Source: Polyangiaceae bacterium
GTDB taxonomy: Bacteria; Myxococcota_A; Polyangia; Polyangiales; Polyangiaceae
DNA: 23,960 nucleotides
Assembly: GCA_022447485.1 (NCBI GenBank)
Contig: JAKVCH010000003.1
Coordinates: 1-23,960 of the forward strand
Direction: 5' to 3'
Shown here: positions 16,568-23,960 of the stretch, in pieces
Layout: every line of letters starts with the position of its first letter
Position numbering within the stretch: the stretch's first letter is position 1
Program-made: the position numbers and the translations under genes
Notes under the pieces: model-generated
Told to the model about the DNA's origin: nothing
Seen by the model: only the letters and a program-made list of their open reading frames with translations
Database searches by the model: none

Positions 16568-17983
16568 TCATTCCGTGATTGCGCCTTGCGCCAGGATCCA
16601 AGGTTTGGGCCAAAGAGAGTCTTCGACAGTGGCTAGGTTCGTTGAAGGATCGAGAAGAAGACTTTTTTCATGACCATTCAAGGAACAAGGCGTACGAGCA
16701 TAAATCTCTACCTCTCCTGTCTCCGAAATACGGGAGCGTAGGGGGCCTTCGCCTTTCGCTTGAGGCGGGCGAAAAAATTCTCCCGACTCTCTAATATTGT
16801 CGTGAAGAAAATGCGCAAATGAAACCAACATATCGGGCACGCAGGCCATCTTTTTGATTTGCTTTCTTGTTAGATAGCGAGGCAGGTAGACTCGGGTTTT
16901 TTCCGTCTCCCCCTGTTGGCGTACATAAAATTCAGGCCTGCCTTTTTTTGATCGTAGTTTCATCCGCCAACTGTAGCGGTGACCTTCCTCTGTCCAGGCC
17001 ACATCCCCAGGATAGAGGTGATGTCGCAAAGGAATCAACAGCTGCAGGGTGGTAAACCCAAGAAGGAGTAGAGTGCCAGGCGTCGAAATCTTGGTGGATA
17101 CGTCGAGAGCAGGCGAGCTTTTACTCTCAAGGCCTAAGGGTGAAATCCAAGGATTGACTACTGTGGGGAGTTGACGCGGCCAAGTTGGGTCGAGGAAGAG
17201 CAAGTTGGCTGCGATCATCATCCAGGGGAAAATGCCAATGGAGAAGATGAAGGCATTGCTGAGATGAAATAGGGTGAGCGCTCCGAGTGCCCAGGGTCGT
17301 GTACGCTTCAAAAGTAGGAGTGGCGATACAAGGAGGTCGAGCACCACACCTGCATAGCTAGCGAAGAGCGCTGCAGAAGGTTGGGCGAGAAGAGGCCCCA
17401 AAAGAAAAAGTTCTTCCCGCGAAGAAAACCACAGTCCTAGGGGCTGACCATTGAGCCAGTCAGTGTTTAATTTTGCAATACCTGCATAGACGTAAACGAC
17501 GATGATGAGCCCTCTGAACAAATACAGAGGCCATGCCGCGATAGTGTCTGCTCGTTTCACTCTTCCGGTTCGGACATCGAGGCTCAAGAGTCGGTCAAGT
17601 GGTGAGACCCATAAGCCGAGCAAAAACAGCAGGACGACGTAGAAATGATTGAGGTAGCGAGCTTTTTCAAGAAGAAATATGTAGAGAAATCCAAGCAGGA
17701 AAAGCCCGCAACTGATTCGATAGTAGCGCCCCAATGCGATTCCCAGGCTGAGCAAAAGCATGAGGCTAAATAGGCAATACATGCCCACGGCGGGCAGGGG
17801 GTGAATGAAGTCGAACCCGTAATAGGGAAAGTGGAAGAGTGGGTAGATATAGTACCTAGCGATCCATCCCGAACAGAGATAGCGAAGCATCTCCACGCAC
17901 ATCAAAGTTCCGAATAGAATGCGAAAGATGGCAAGCGATGCAGTGTCGATCGGTTGATTGAGGGCCTGTCTTAGCTTCAGCAT
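16568..17983 (-). CDS. HTTM-domain, vitamin K-dependent gamma-carboxylase-like integral membrane protein
   Basis: This 471-residue polytopic protein belongs to the HTTM/VKGC superfamily. Hydrophobic segments fill residues of about 15-320; the C-terminal 150 residues are soluble. Diagnostic motifs are KARYLNHFYVVLLF (His113, matching the active-site His160 of human GGCX) and YAGIAKLNTDWLNGQPL (Lys171, matching the catalytic Lys218). FHLSNAFIFSIGIFPW, WTEEGHRYSWRMKL at about 330-343, and LNGHEKSLLLDPSTNLA with SLWPKPW near the end are also typical. GGCX oxidises vitamin K hydroquinone and carboxylates Glu residues. Bacterial homologues are mostly uncharacterised and their substrates unknown. 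Length is normal for bacterial members. The ATG at 17983 is the first usable start. No obvious substrate gene is adjacent. The family call is firm; gamma-carboxylase activity is inferred. Confidence 0.9.
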   Translation of the reverse strand: MLKLRQALNQPIDTASLAIFRILFGTLMCVEMLRYLCSGWIARYYIYPLFHFPYYGFDFIHPLPAVGMYCLFSLMLLLSLGIALGRYYRISCGLFLLGFLYIFLLEKARYLNHFYVVLLFLLGLWVSPLDRLLSLDVRTGRVKRADTIAAWPLYLFRGLIIVVYVYAGIAKLNTDWLNGQPLGLWFSSREELFLLGPLLAQPSAALFASYAGVVLDLLVSPLLLLKRTRPWALGALTLFHLSNAFIFSIGIFPWMMIAANLLFLDPTWPRQLPTVVNPWISPLGLESKSSPALDVSTKISTPGTLLLLGFTTLQLLIPLRHHLYPGDVAWTEEGHRYSWRMKLRSKKGRPEFYVRQQGETEKTRVYLPRYLTRKQIKKMACVPDMLVSFAHFLHDNIRESGEFFRPPQAKGEGPLRSRISETGEVEIYARTPCSLNGHEKSLLLDPSTNLATVEDSLWPKPWILAQGAITE

Positions 17984-18310
17984 ATTGAATTCATGGGTTT
18001 TGCGAGCCTTGAACGCAGTGACAGTCGTGCGAAGTTATCGCCATTGCCTGTTCAGAGTGATTTGTCAGCCGGTAGGAACGACATGGGTCATTGACTCAAA
18101 TTTGAACAAGTTTCACCGAAGCCATCAACTCGGACTTTCTTCAGCGCAAGGTAGGGCGTCTAAGATAGCTTCGTTCTTTTGCTGATCTGCTGGCGACCAT
18201 AGAAAAGGTGGAAGTCGTTTGCCCCCTTGTGACCTTTGTTCTGCTCATTGAGTTGGGCTGGGGCGTTCCTGAGCTCGTATGACTTTCTAGTGACCTGTAG
18301 AAGTAGAGTT

Positions 18311-18401
18311 GATGACGAACATGCTCTGTTCGTTGGTCAAGTGAGCCAAGATGTCTTCGTAGATGACGAAAAGATAACGTCATCTAAAAATTTAGATGAC
18401 G
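18311..18401. promoter_or_regulatory. four GATGACG/CGTCATC boxes upstream of the PhoX-like gene (putative operator)
   Basis: GATGACG occurs at 18311-18317 and 18362-18368 (both followed by AA), as the inverse CGTCATC at 18378-18384, and again at 18395-18401. The last two form a 24-base near-perfect palindrome, CGTCATCTAAA with TTTAGATGACG (18378-18401); the second and third also form an inverted pair. The two direct copies at 18362 and 18395 are 33 bases apart, about three helical turns. This looks like a multi-site operator for a dimeric regulator. It does not match the E. coli Pho box. Confidence 0.55.
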
Positions 18402-18473
18402 CACAGAGATTTCTTTTTCGCTTCCCAGTGCTGTCGCATTTGGTCACTAGCCTCCAACGCGATTCCAACATTT

Positions 18474-18478
18474 GGAGA
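18474..18478 (+). promoter_or_regulatory. Shine-Dalgarno that fixes the PhoX-like start at 18487
   Basis: GGAGA lies 8 bases before ATG 18487, the best ribosome-binding site in the window. It shows that translation begins with the lipoprotein signal peptide, upstream of the in-frame TGA. Confidence 0.75.
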
Positions 18479-18486
18479 ATAAGAAA

Positions 18487-20508
18487 ATGAAAAAAATTCA
18501 ATTAACTGCATTTTTGGTGCCTGCTCTTGCAGGCTCGTTACTCGCCGCTTGCGGTGATGACGAAGGTAGCGAAGGGTCAGAGAAAGACGTTGCATTGAGT
18601 AGCTGCAGTGTCGACGGCAATACCATCTCGTGCCCCGATTGAAGTTCTTTTGACCTCTCTGCTCTAGAGGGCGAGGCTGGCGTCGCTGGTGTGGCAGGCG
18701 AGACCGGTCCAGCCGGTACCACCGGCGCGGCAGGCAGAGATGCCGTGGAGTCTCCGGTTGAAGAAGAAGTCGTCCTCGCTGTGGACCCTCAAATGTATCG
18801 AGAAGACGGGACTAAACGCCTGTTGCGCTTGGCGACTGTTCCCTTAGGCGCTGAGGTCACAGGTGCTTATATTAATGACGATGGGATGCTCTTTTTCAAT
18901 GCCCAGCACCCTGAGTCAACGAATATTGCCCTGGATGGTCAAAATGGTGGGTTTACTTACGACAAAGGCACCGTGGGTTACCTTTCTGGAGTGAATATTA
19001 ACGAACTGCCGGACAATTTCGACCCTACACCGGTTCCGTCGTCTCCGAGCGCTAAGGAGACCATCCAAACTGCTGTCGGTCAGTATAAGGTTCTTTATCA
19101 AAATGGTGATACTCTCGGTGGAACGATCACCAACGGTGTCGGTGTTGTGATGGACTCTTCGGGTTCATCGGTTGTGGCCAATGTCGATATGCCGGACTTC
19201 AACGGCTATGTGTCGATTGATGATCAAAGTGGTTACCTTTTCACCAACTGGGAGTGGGTGATGGGCGGCATGAGTCGCGTTAAGTTGAACTTTGATGCCG
19301 ACGATATGACCTTTACCGTCGACACCGACTCTTCAGCCAATAATCAGATGCTTGATTTTGGTACTTATGGGACAGTTGCGAACTGCTTTGGCTCTGTTTC
19401 GCCCTGGGGAACTCCGCTCACATCTGAGGAATGGGGTAACTTTGGTGATAACACGACTGATTGGAACAACCCGTCAGCAACTGATCGCTACAGCAATCGC
19501 AATGGCTTTACTCGTTACACGGACGCTAGCGCCGCAGATGCCTCGGAAGCTGATCCTTTCCCCAATACATATCGCTACCATTATATTGTCGAAATCACTG
19601 ATCCTCAGTCGGCGACTCCTGTGCCAGAGAAACTCTACGCGATGGGGCGTTTTGAACATGAGAACTCGATTGTCATGCCTGATCAGAAGACCGTCTACCT
19701 TTCGCAAGACAGTACGAACGGTGTCTTCTTCAAGTTCGTGGCGACCACTGCTGGTGACCTGAGTGCTGGAACGCTCTACGCGGCGAAAGTAACGCAAGAT
19801 GCCGATTCAACAGATCCAGCCACAACTGGCTTTGACCTAACATGGATCGAGCTCGCCACGGGTAATAATGACGATATCGAAGACTGGATCGAAGAGTACG
19901 ACGCCATCGACTACGACTCCTTCGTTACGGGACAAAGCAATTATCTTACCGATAAAGACGCAGAGGCATGGGCAGCGGGGGATAGCAGCTATCCTGCCAT
20001 TGCCGATGGCGGTAGCTCTGTAACAACAGGCGCAACAATGGACGATCGAATTGTCTTCTTAGAGTCACGTAAGGCGGCTCGGGCAAAAGGCGCAACCGCA
20101 GAGTGGCGTAAGTTCGAGGGTATCTACATTAACCACGAGCGAGCTAAAGAAGCGGTTGAAGGCACCGATTTGATTGAGGGCGAAGAGGTAAGCGAAGCAT
20201 ATGTCTACTTTGCAATTGCGGATCTTAGTCGTGGCCTCATTGATGAAGAGGGTGATATCCAGTTGGACGATCGTATTAAGAATTGTGGTGGCGTTTATCG
20301 CATGAAGCTCCTTTCTAATTACGACGTGGACCGTATTGAACCAGTCGTTATGGGCGGAGAAGACAACGGTAGCTATGACGAAATTCAGTGCGACCGCGAG
20401 CGCGTCGCTCAGCCAGATAACGTGATTGTCATGCGTGACGGGCGTATCATGATCGGCGAAGACGGCGACCAGCCCAACAACTCTCTTTGGGTCTACGACC
20501 CTCGGTGA
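18487..20508 (+). CDS. PhoX/DUF839-type phosphatase lipoprotein with collagen-like linker, interrupted by an in-frame TGA (18640-18642)
   Basis: Starting at ATG 18487, codons 1-51 encode a Sec lipoprotein leader (MKKIQLTAFLVPALAGSLLA with Cys22 in LAAC) and CSVDGNTISCPD. Codon 52 is TGA, after which the same frame stays open to 20508. The next codons encode about eight Gly-X-Y triplets (GEA, GVA, GVA, GET, GPA, GTT, GAA, GRD), a short collagen-like linker. A beta-propeller of the PhoX family follows. Counting from the GTG at 18691, NCFGSVSPWGTPLTSEEW is at 231-248 (its Cys corresponds to the iron-ligand Cys of PhoX), GRFEHEN at 319-325, KFEGIYIN at 474-481, and GGVYRM plus PDNVIVMRDGRIMIGEDGD near the end. 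PhoX enzymes are Ca/Fe-dependent extracytoplasmic alkaline phosphatases. They are usually Tat-exported, whereas this one has a Sec lipoprotein signal. GTG 18691 lies inside the collagen-like repeat and would give an unexported product. So the gene is recoded, a fresh nonsense mutant (GGA to TGA fits a Gly position) or affected by a sequence error. Confidence 0.82.
18640..18670 (+). other. in-frame TGA with 17-nt hairpin 11 nt downstream
   Basis: TGA at 18640-18642 is followed by 11 bases, then CCTCT (18654-18658), loop CTGCTCT, and AGAGG (18666-18670). The spacing and 17-nt size match the minimal upper stem-loop of the E. coli formate dehydrogenase SECIS. However, the loop lacks a G in its first two bases and the bulged U is absent. 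The residue would sit in a C-x-x-U context. Selenocysteine is possible but not favoured. Confidence 0.4.
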
Positions 20509-20637
20509 GTGCCGTGCTAGCTTGAGCGATTCCAGCTCTTAGCGGCCAGAAGTTGCCTGATTGAGGGGCTTTCTTCATTGATTCGTCATATTGGGCAGTC
20601 ATGAAGAAGGCCTCTCTTTTATTGGCTGAACAAGATA

Positions 20638-22329
20638 ATGAAAGCAAAACATCTACTATTCGCTTCGGGCATTCTGATTTCCGCATCGTTGGCATGTCAA
20701 CGAAAAGAACCTCTCCAGAAGAGAACAATGGCTGAAGAAGCAGCTGCCAAGGTTCTCGCGCTGAGGAAAGATAACTCCCAGCTGGAGCCCCTGAAGCATA
20801 GCGCGCGAGAATATATTCGCGATGGTGTCTACTACAACCGCGAAGCCCCGATTCCACCCCAATGCTACACGCGCACCGAGGGTAAGCATAACCCGTGCTA
20901 TGTTTGCCATCAGACCTATTCCGACAAGAATAGACCCAACTTTGCCTACGATGGGGCGCTCCAGGGGTCCTACGAGTTTTCTGAGATCGGTTTGACGAAT
21001 AGTTGGCGTAACCTCTTCCTGGATAAGAGCGAAGCACTGGCTGCCCTTTCTGACCAGACGGTGGACGCCTATGTCGATGAAGATAATTATAGTCCTCTCG
21101 TCGAGTGGATGAAGTCCGATGCTTGGCAGGGTGAAGTGTTGGCACTGCAAGGTCTGGAGGATGGTGCCGCTGCCTTTGACGAGGCAGGTTTGGCCAAAGA
21201 TGGCTCGCGTTGGGTTGCCTTCAACTACAAGCCTTTTCCCAGCACTTTTTGGCCGACCAATGGCTCAACCGACGATACAATGATTCGGCTGGCTGAGAAG
21301 TTTTCCTCTAAAGATGGAGAGTATTGTCAGGATGTCTATTTTACCAACTTGGCCCTGCTCGAGCTGGCTTTCAGTGAACAAGAACTGACGACAGTTCGCC
21401 CGTTAAGTGAGCTTATCGTCGGTGTTGATTTTAATTGTGACGGCTTGCTGAACAAGGAGGTGACGCCAATTCGTGCACGTAAAAGTTACGTGGGCGACGC
21501 AAACGATGTGGCTGTGGCGCGTATGCTCTACCCTGAAGGAACTGCTTTTCTTCACACCGTTCGGTACCTGGACGTTGCCGCGGATGGAACGATAACCCCT
21601 TCCCGGCGCATGAAGGAGGTACGCTACATGAAGAAGCAGCGCTTTTTGAGTGAGGCGCAGTTGAGGAGTCTCTACTACGCTGAACATAAAGAGAAGCATT
21701 TCGAGGCGCTACCCAAGCATCGCTCAATGGGAGTGCGCGGCACATCGAATACTCTCGGATGGCTACTTCTCGGCTTTATTGAAGATGAGAAAGGCGTCTT
21801 GCGACGTCAACATCCTGAAGAAGAATTTGCTTGTACAGGTTGTCATAAGGCGATTGGCTCGACTTTGGACCAGACATTTAGCTTTCCACGAAAGGTCGTG
21901 GGTGCTGATGGTTGGGGCTACCTGGACCTAAAGAAACAGAAGGATGTCCCTTCTCATGGTGAGGAGCAGGGTGAGTTTTTGACCTATCTTGAGAGGGTGG
22001 GGGGAGGTGATGAGTTTCGACAGAATCAAGAAATGCAGAGAAAGTTTTTCCGCGAGGACGGGTCGGTCGATCGAGAGGCTGTCATGAGGGTTGCAGACCT
22101 GTATGAAATGTTGGTGCCCTCTGCACAACGCGCCCGACAGCTGAATAAGGCTTACCTGAGCCTAGTCAGGTCCCAGGAATTCATCTTTGGGCGTGATGCT
22201 GTTCTGGCTCCTCCGAAGAATGTCCTGCTGAAGGTAGATAACGTTGACGAACCACTCCGGGACGAGCACCGTTACGAGTACGATATTCGCCTGAATTGGC
22301 ATCAAGCAATCGCAAAAAGGGGCAAATAA
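20638..22329 (+). CDS. diheme c-type cytochrome lipoprotein of unknown function
   Basis: This 563-residue protein starts with a lipoprotein signal peptide (HLLFASGILISASLAC, lipidated Cys20). It has two heme c attachment motifs, CYVCH at 87-91 and CTGCH at 399-403, about 310 residues apart. Between them are conserved-looking segments such as PIPPQCYTRTEGKHNPCYVC, LTNSWRNLFLDKS, and a calcium-loop-like DFNCDGLLNK at 264-273. Heme attachment places it in the periplasm or on the outer membrane. It may be an electron-transfer protein or a peroxidase/oxidase-like enzyme, but no known catalytic motif is recognised. It begins 129 bases after the PhoX-like gene on the same strand with no clear terminator between, so the two may be co-transcribed. 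The start has only a weak upstream purine stretch, but the signal peptide fixes it. Confidence 0.88.
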   Translation: MKAKHLLFASGILISASLACQRKEPLQKRTMAEEAAAKVLALRKDNSQLEPLKHSAREYIRDGVYYNREAPIPPQCYTRTEGKHNPCYVCHQTYSDKNRPNFAYDGALQGSYEFSEIGLTNSWRNLFLDKSEALAALSDQTVDAYVDEDNYSPLVEWMKSDAWQGEVLALQGLEDGAAAFDEAGLAKDGSRWVAFNYKPFPSTFWPTNGSTDDTMIRLAEKFSSKDGEYCQDVYFTNLALLELAFSEQELTTVRPLSELIVGVDFNCDGLLNKEVTPIRARKSYVGDANDVAVARMLYPEGTAFLHTVRYLDVAADGTITPSRRMKEVRYMKKQRFLSEAQLRSLYYAEHKEKHFEALPKHRSMGVRGTSNTLGWLLLGFIEDEKGVLRRQHPEEEFACTGCHKAIGSTLDQTFSFPRKVVGADGWGYLDLKKQKDVPSHGEEQGEFLTYLERVGGGDEFRQNQEMQRKFFREDGSVDREAVMRVADLYEMLVPSAQRARQLNKAYLSLVRSQEFIFGRDAVLAPPKNVLLKVDNVDEPLRDEHRYEYDIRLNWHQAIAKRGK

Positions 22330-22593
22330 AGGCTAGGGGCTCCTCGATAGGGCGAGCGGGTCCTCGTAGAGTTGTCCGAGCGCAGTTTCTCTTTTTGGCT
22401 TGATGACTGCGGTACTCTTTCCTAGGTGGTGCGGCCGCTGTCCCGCTCCTCATACCGCGGGGGCGCTTGACAGCCCTGGCAGCTAGGCTGAAGCTGAAGA
22501 AGCTCATCTATGGCATCTTCCCTTTGTTGTACTCGGCCCTTACCCGTCTTCAGTCAGTGGGCGACTTTAGTGGTTTGTCTTCTTGTTCCCACA

Positions 22594-23289
22594 ATGTTGA
22601 AGCCATTCTTTTTGAATTTCTTGGGGCATCGCGTTCATTGTCGGGCGCGAGTGGGGTGTAGCCTGGTTCGCTCGAGACTCTGGCTGGCAGAGGGGGCGTC
22701 GATCGGTAACGGTAACCTTGTCTTCAATTCTTTTTGTTATTTGGCCAAGAATGCAAGGGTCGGACGGTTCAATTACCTGAAAGGCCCTTTTCGGCTCTTC
22801 ATGCAAGAGCGGGCGCTGATTGGGCGAAGCTGTATTATCTCTCGGGCGCAATTGAGCGCCAGGCTGTCCTCTGCCTCCCTCACAATGGGAAAAAATGCTC
22901 AATTGACAGCGTCTCATCGAGTCGACTGTTCGCGGTCAGTACGAATTGGTGCGCAGACAACTTTAGGGGGGGTAGCGACTCAAATTTGGACGCATGGATT
23001 TGTTCATGCTTCTGTTGGTGAGGAACGGGTAAGACTGGATGGGCCTGTATATATAGGCAAAAATTGCTCTATTGGTTCGCGGTGTACAATGACAGCGGGT
23101 ATCCGCGTCGCGAATTCGATTACCCTCGGCGCAGGCAGTTGTGTCGGCCGCTCCCTCAAGGAACCTGGCCTTTATGTCACTCAAACGCTGCGCCACCTAC
23201 CAAGAGGATTAGATGAATTAATGAAATCGCAAGAGCAGCCCCAGCTCATCGAGACTTGTCCGGTTCTTCTGAAGAAGCCCAAAGACTGA
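22594..23289 (+). CDS. hexapeptide-repeat (left-handed beta-helix) acyltransferase
   Basis: From ATG 22594 this is 231 residues; the frame is also open to an ATG at 22510 (259 residues). The shorter start is preferred because MLKPFFLNFLGHRVHCRARVG matches the usual beginning of WcaF/LbH-type acetyltransferases. Hexapeptide-like turns follow: LAEGASIGNGNLVFN, LAKNARVGRFNYL, IGAQTTLGG, PVYIGKNCSIGSRCTMTAGIRV and ITLGAGSCVGR. WTHGFVH holds candidate catalytic His residues. The likely role is O-acetylation of a sugar, using acetyl-CoA, in surface polysaccharide synthesis. The stop is only four bases before the flippase ATG, so the two are co-transcribed. The hydrophobic stretch encoded upstream of 22594 is probably not translated. 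No good Shine-Dalgarno is seen for either start. Confidence 0.85.
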   Translation: MLKPFFLNFLGHRVHCRARVGCSLVRSRLWLAEGASIGNGNLVFNSFCYLAKNARVGRFNYLKGPFRLFMQERALIGRSCIISRAQLSARLSSASLTMGKNAQLTASHRVDCSRSVRIGAQTTLGGVATQIWTHGFVHASVGEERVRLDGPVYIGKNCSIGSRCTMTAGIRVANSITLGAGSCVGRSLKEPGLYVTQTLRHLPRGLDELMKSQEQPQLIETCPVLLKKPKD

Positions 23290-23293
23290 ACGC

Positions 23294-23960
23294 ATGCTGA
23301 AAACGGTTCTTACGTTTGCCCTGGGTAAAGGCGCTGTGTTCTTTGTGCCGCTCCTAGCAAGTGTCGTGGTCTCATCAGTTCACTACGGCCACCTCGAATT
23401 TGCCCTCGCTTTGGGCGCACCATTCGCGGCGACATTTTCCTTGGGCTTGCCGAGTTCCTATGCTTTTTTTGAGCTAAAACAGAATCAGCCAGAATACACA
23501 CCGGTGATTCAGACACTCTTTTCGTTAGTCGTGGCCATGACCCTCCTTCTCGGCTTGGGCAGCTGTGTCAAGGCAAGCATGATGTCTCGCTTTACTTTTG
23601 GTTTCTTCGTCGCAGCTGCTCTAATCGCGCAGAGTGGTCGTTCCAGTTACCTCAAGATGTCGGCTCAACCAGCTCGTGCAGCACTTTTAGATGGTGGCAT
23701 TTATTATTGTATACTTGCCGCGCTGATTGCTGTCTTAGTCGGCAAAGGTGAAGAGCATTTCGTGACTTTTGCCTGCATCGCTTTGGTCTGCTGGGCACTC
23801 AGTCTTTCGGCAAAGTCCTTCGCTCGGTTGACTTCTTTGAGAGGGCAACGTCGAGTGATTCGAGAAATCCTACGATATGGCAGTAGCGTCTTTCTTGCGG
23901 GAGCCGTGACTTCAACTGCTGCCAATACTGCCAAGCTAGCGGCGGGACGCTTTCTCGGTG
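23294..23960 (+). CDS. polysaccharide flippase, Wzx/oligosaccharide-flippase type (partial, runs off right edge)
   Basis: The frame from ATG 23294 is open to the window edge (222 codons). It begins MLKTVLTFALGKGAVFFVPL, the amphipathic and hydrophobic N-terminus typical of Wzx/MATE-like transporters. Successive membrane segments follow: FALALGAPFAATFSLGLPSS, VIQTLFSLVVAMTLLLGLG, MSRFTFGFFVAAALIAQSG, IYYCILAALIAVLV, and FVTFACIALVCWALSLS. A basic linker (RLTSLRGQRRVIREILRYGS) precedes the second half of the fold, beginning SSVFLAGAVTSTAANTAK, also typical. Wzx proteins flip lipid-linked oligosaccharide units across the inner membrane. Placed directly after an acyltransferase, it probably belongs to an O-antigen, capsule or exopolysaccharide cluster continuing to the right. 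Confidence 0.85.
   Translation, partial: MLKTVLTFALGKGAVFFVPLLASVVVSSVHYGHLEFALALGAPFAATFSLGLPSSYAFFELKQNQPEYTPVIQTLFSLVVAMTLLLGLGSCVKASMMSRFTFGFFVAAALIAQSGRSSYLKMSAQPARAALLDGGIYYCILAALIAVLVGKGEEHFVTFACIALVCWALSLSAKSFARLTSLRGQRRVIREILRYGSSVFLAGAVTSTAANTAKLAAGRFLG

Larger units (their letters stand above)
17984..18486. other. 503-base divergent regulatory region between the HTTM and PhoX-like genes
   Basis: No coding frame here is convincing; the longest open frame (18236-18490) has no family features and runs into the downstream Shine-Dalgarno. The region should contain both divergent promoters. Its right half has four GATGACG/CGTCATC boxes (listed separately). A TCAAATTTGA palindrome lies at about 18097-18106. 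I cannot place -35/-10 pairs with confidence. Confidence 0.5.

Noticed and set aside
18640..18642. Genome-wide reassignment of TGA (for example TGA as Gly)
   Set aside because: Several other genes in the window end at TGA exactly where family length predicts (for example 11030-11032 and 23287-23289), so TGA is a stop in this genome.
20447..21145. Minus-strand open frame of 232 codons opposite the phosphatase-cytochrome junction
   Set aside because: Overlaps two well-supported plus-strand genes and has shadow-like composition.
22467..22661. 64-codon plus-strand frame overlapping the acyltransferase start
   Set aside because: Out of frame with the hexapeptide protein, starts with TTG without a Shine-Dalgarno, and resembles no family.
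22967..22978. GGGGGTAGCG resembling the ops element (GGCGGTAGCGT) of polysaccharide operons
   Set aside because: It lies inside the acyltransferase coding region rather than upstream of the cluster, and the match is incomplete.
1..23960. CRISPR arrays, insertion sequences, integrases or prophage genes
   Set aside because: No regularly spaced repeats, transposase motifs, integrase motifs or phage structural genes were seen on either strand.

Overview
The window looks like a chromosomal segment of an uncultured or little-studied Myxococcota-type (former Deltaproteobacteria) Gram-negative bacterium of moderate GC. The reasons are the many Sec lipoproteins, a TPR-PEGA envelope protein, a TPR protein of about 2,100 residues, a short Cys-rich lipoprotein segment typical of predatory and myxobacterial lineages, and a soluble hybrid histidine kinase. 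This lineage call is inference from gene content, not from a marker-gene comparison. Ordinary chromosomal genes (threonine synthase, tRNA-Leu) lie among lineage-specific ones. I see no transposase, integrase, phage gene or CRISPR array.

Layout. (1) Positions 1-1915, minus strand: two lipoproteins followed by a DUF692/MNIO (multinuclear non-heme iron oxidase) gene cut by the left edge, spaced like an operon. (2) 2005-3327, plus: threonine synthase, ending at a hairpin shared with the convergent TPR-PEGA gene (3414-4619, minus). (3) 4721-14450, plus: giant TPR protein, a lipoprotein with repeated beta-sandwich modules, and a sensor-less hybrid histidine kinase. (4) 14451-14845: an intergenic region with three consecutive stem-loops, then tRNA-Leu(GAG) and a very strong terminator. 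(5) 14938-17983, minus: a helical-repeat protein of unknown role and a vitamin K-dependent gamma-carboxylase-like (HTTM) membrane protein. (6) 17984-18486: a 503-base divergent regulatory region with four GATGACG/CGTCATC boxes. (7) 18487-22329, plus: a PhoX/DUF839-type lipoprotein phosphatase with a collagen-like linker, interrupted by an in-frame TGA, then a diheme c-type cytochrome lipoprotein. (8) 22594 to the right edge, plus: a hexapeptide acyltransferase and a Wzx-like flippase, apparently the start of a surface polysaccharide cluster.

Most products are predicted to act in the envelope: five lipoproteins, one periplasmic or membrane PEGA protein and two polytopic membrane proteins. The items most worth a second look are the in-frame TGA in the PhoX-like gene (with a 17-nt hairpin exactly 11 nt downstream), the apparent circular permutation of that phosphatase, the gamma-carboxylase homologue with conserved key residues, the MNIO-lipoprotein operon, and the structured intergenic region before the tRNA. 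No search or folding program was run; all family calls come from motif recognition.
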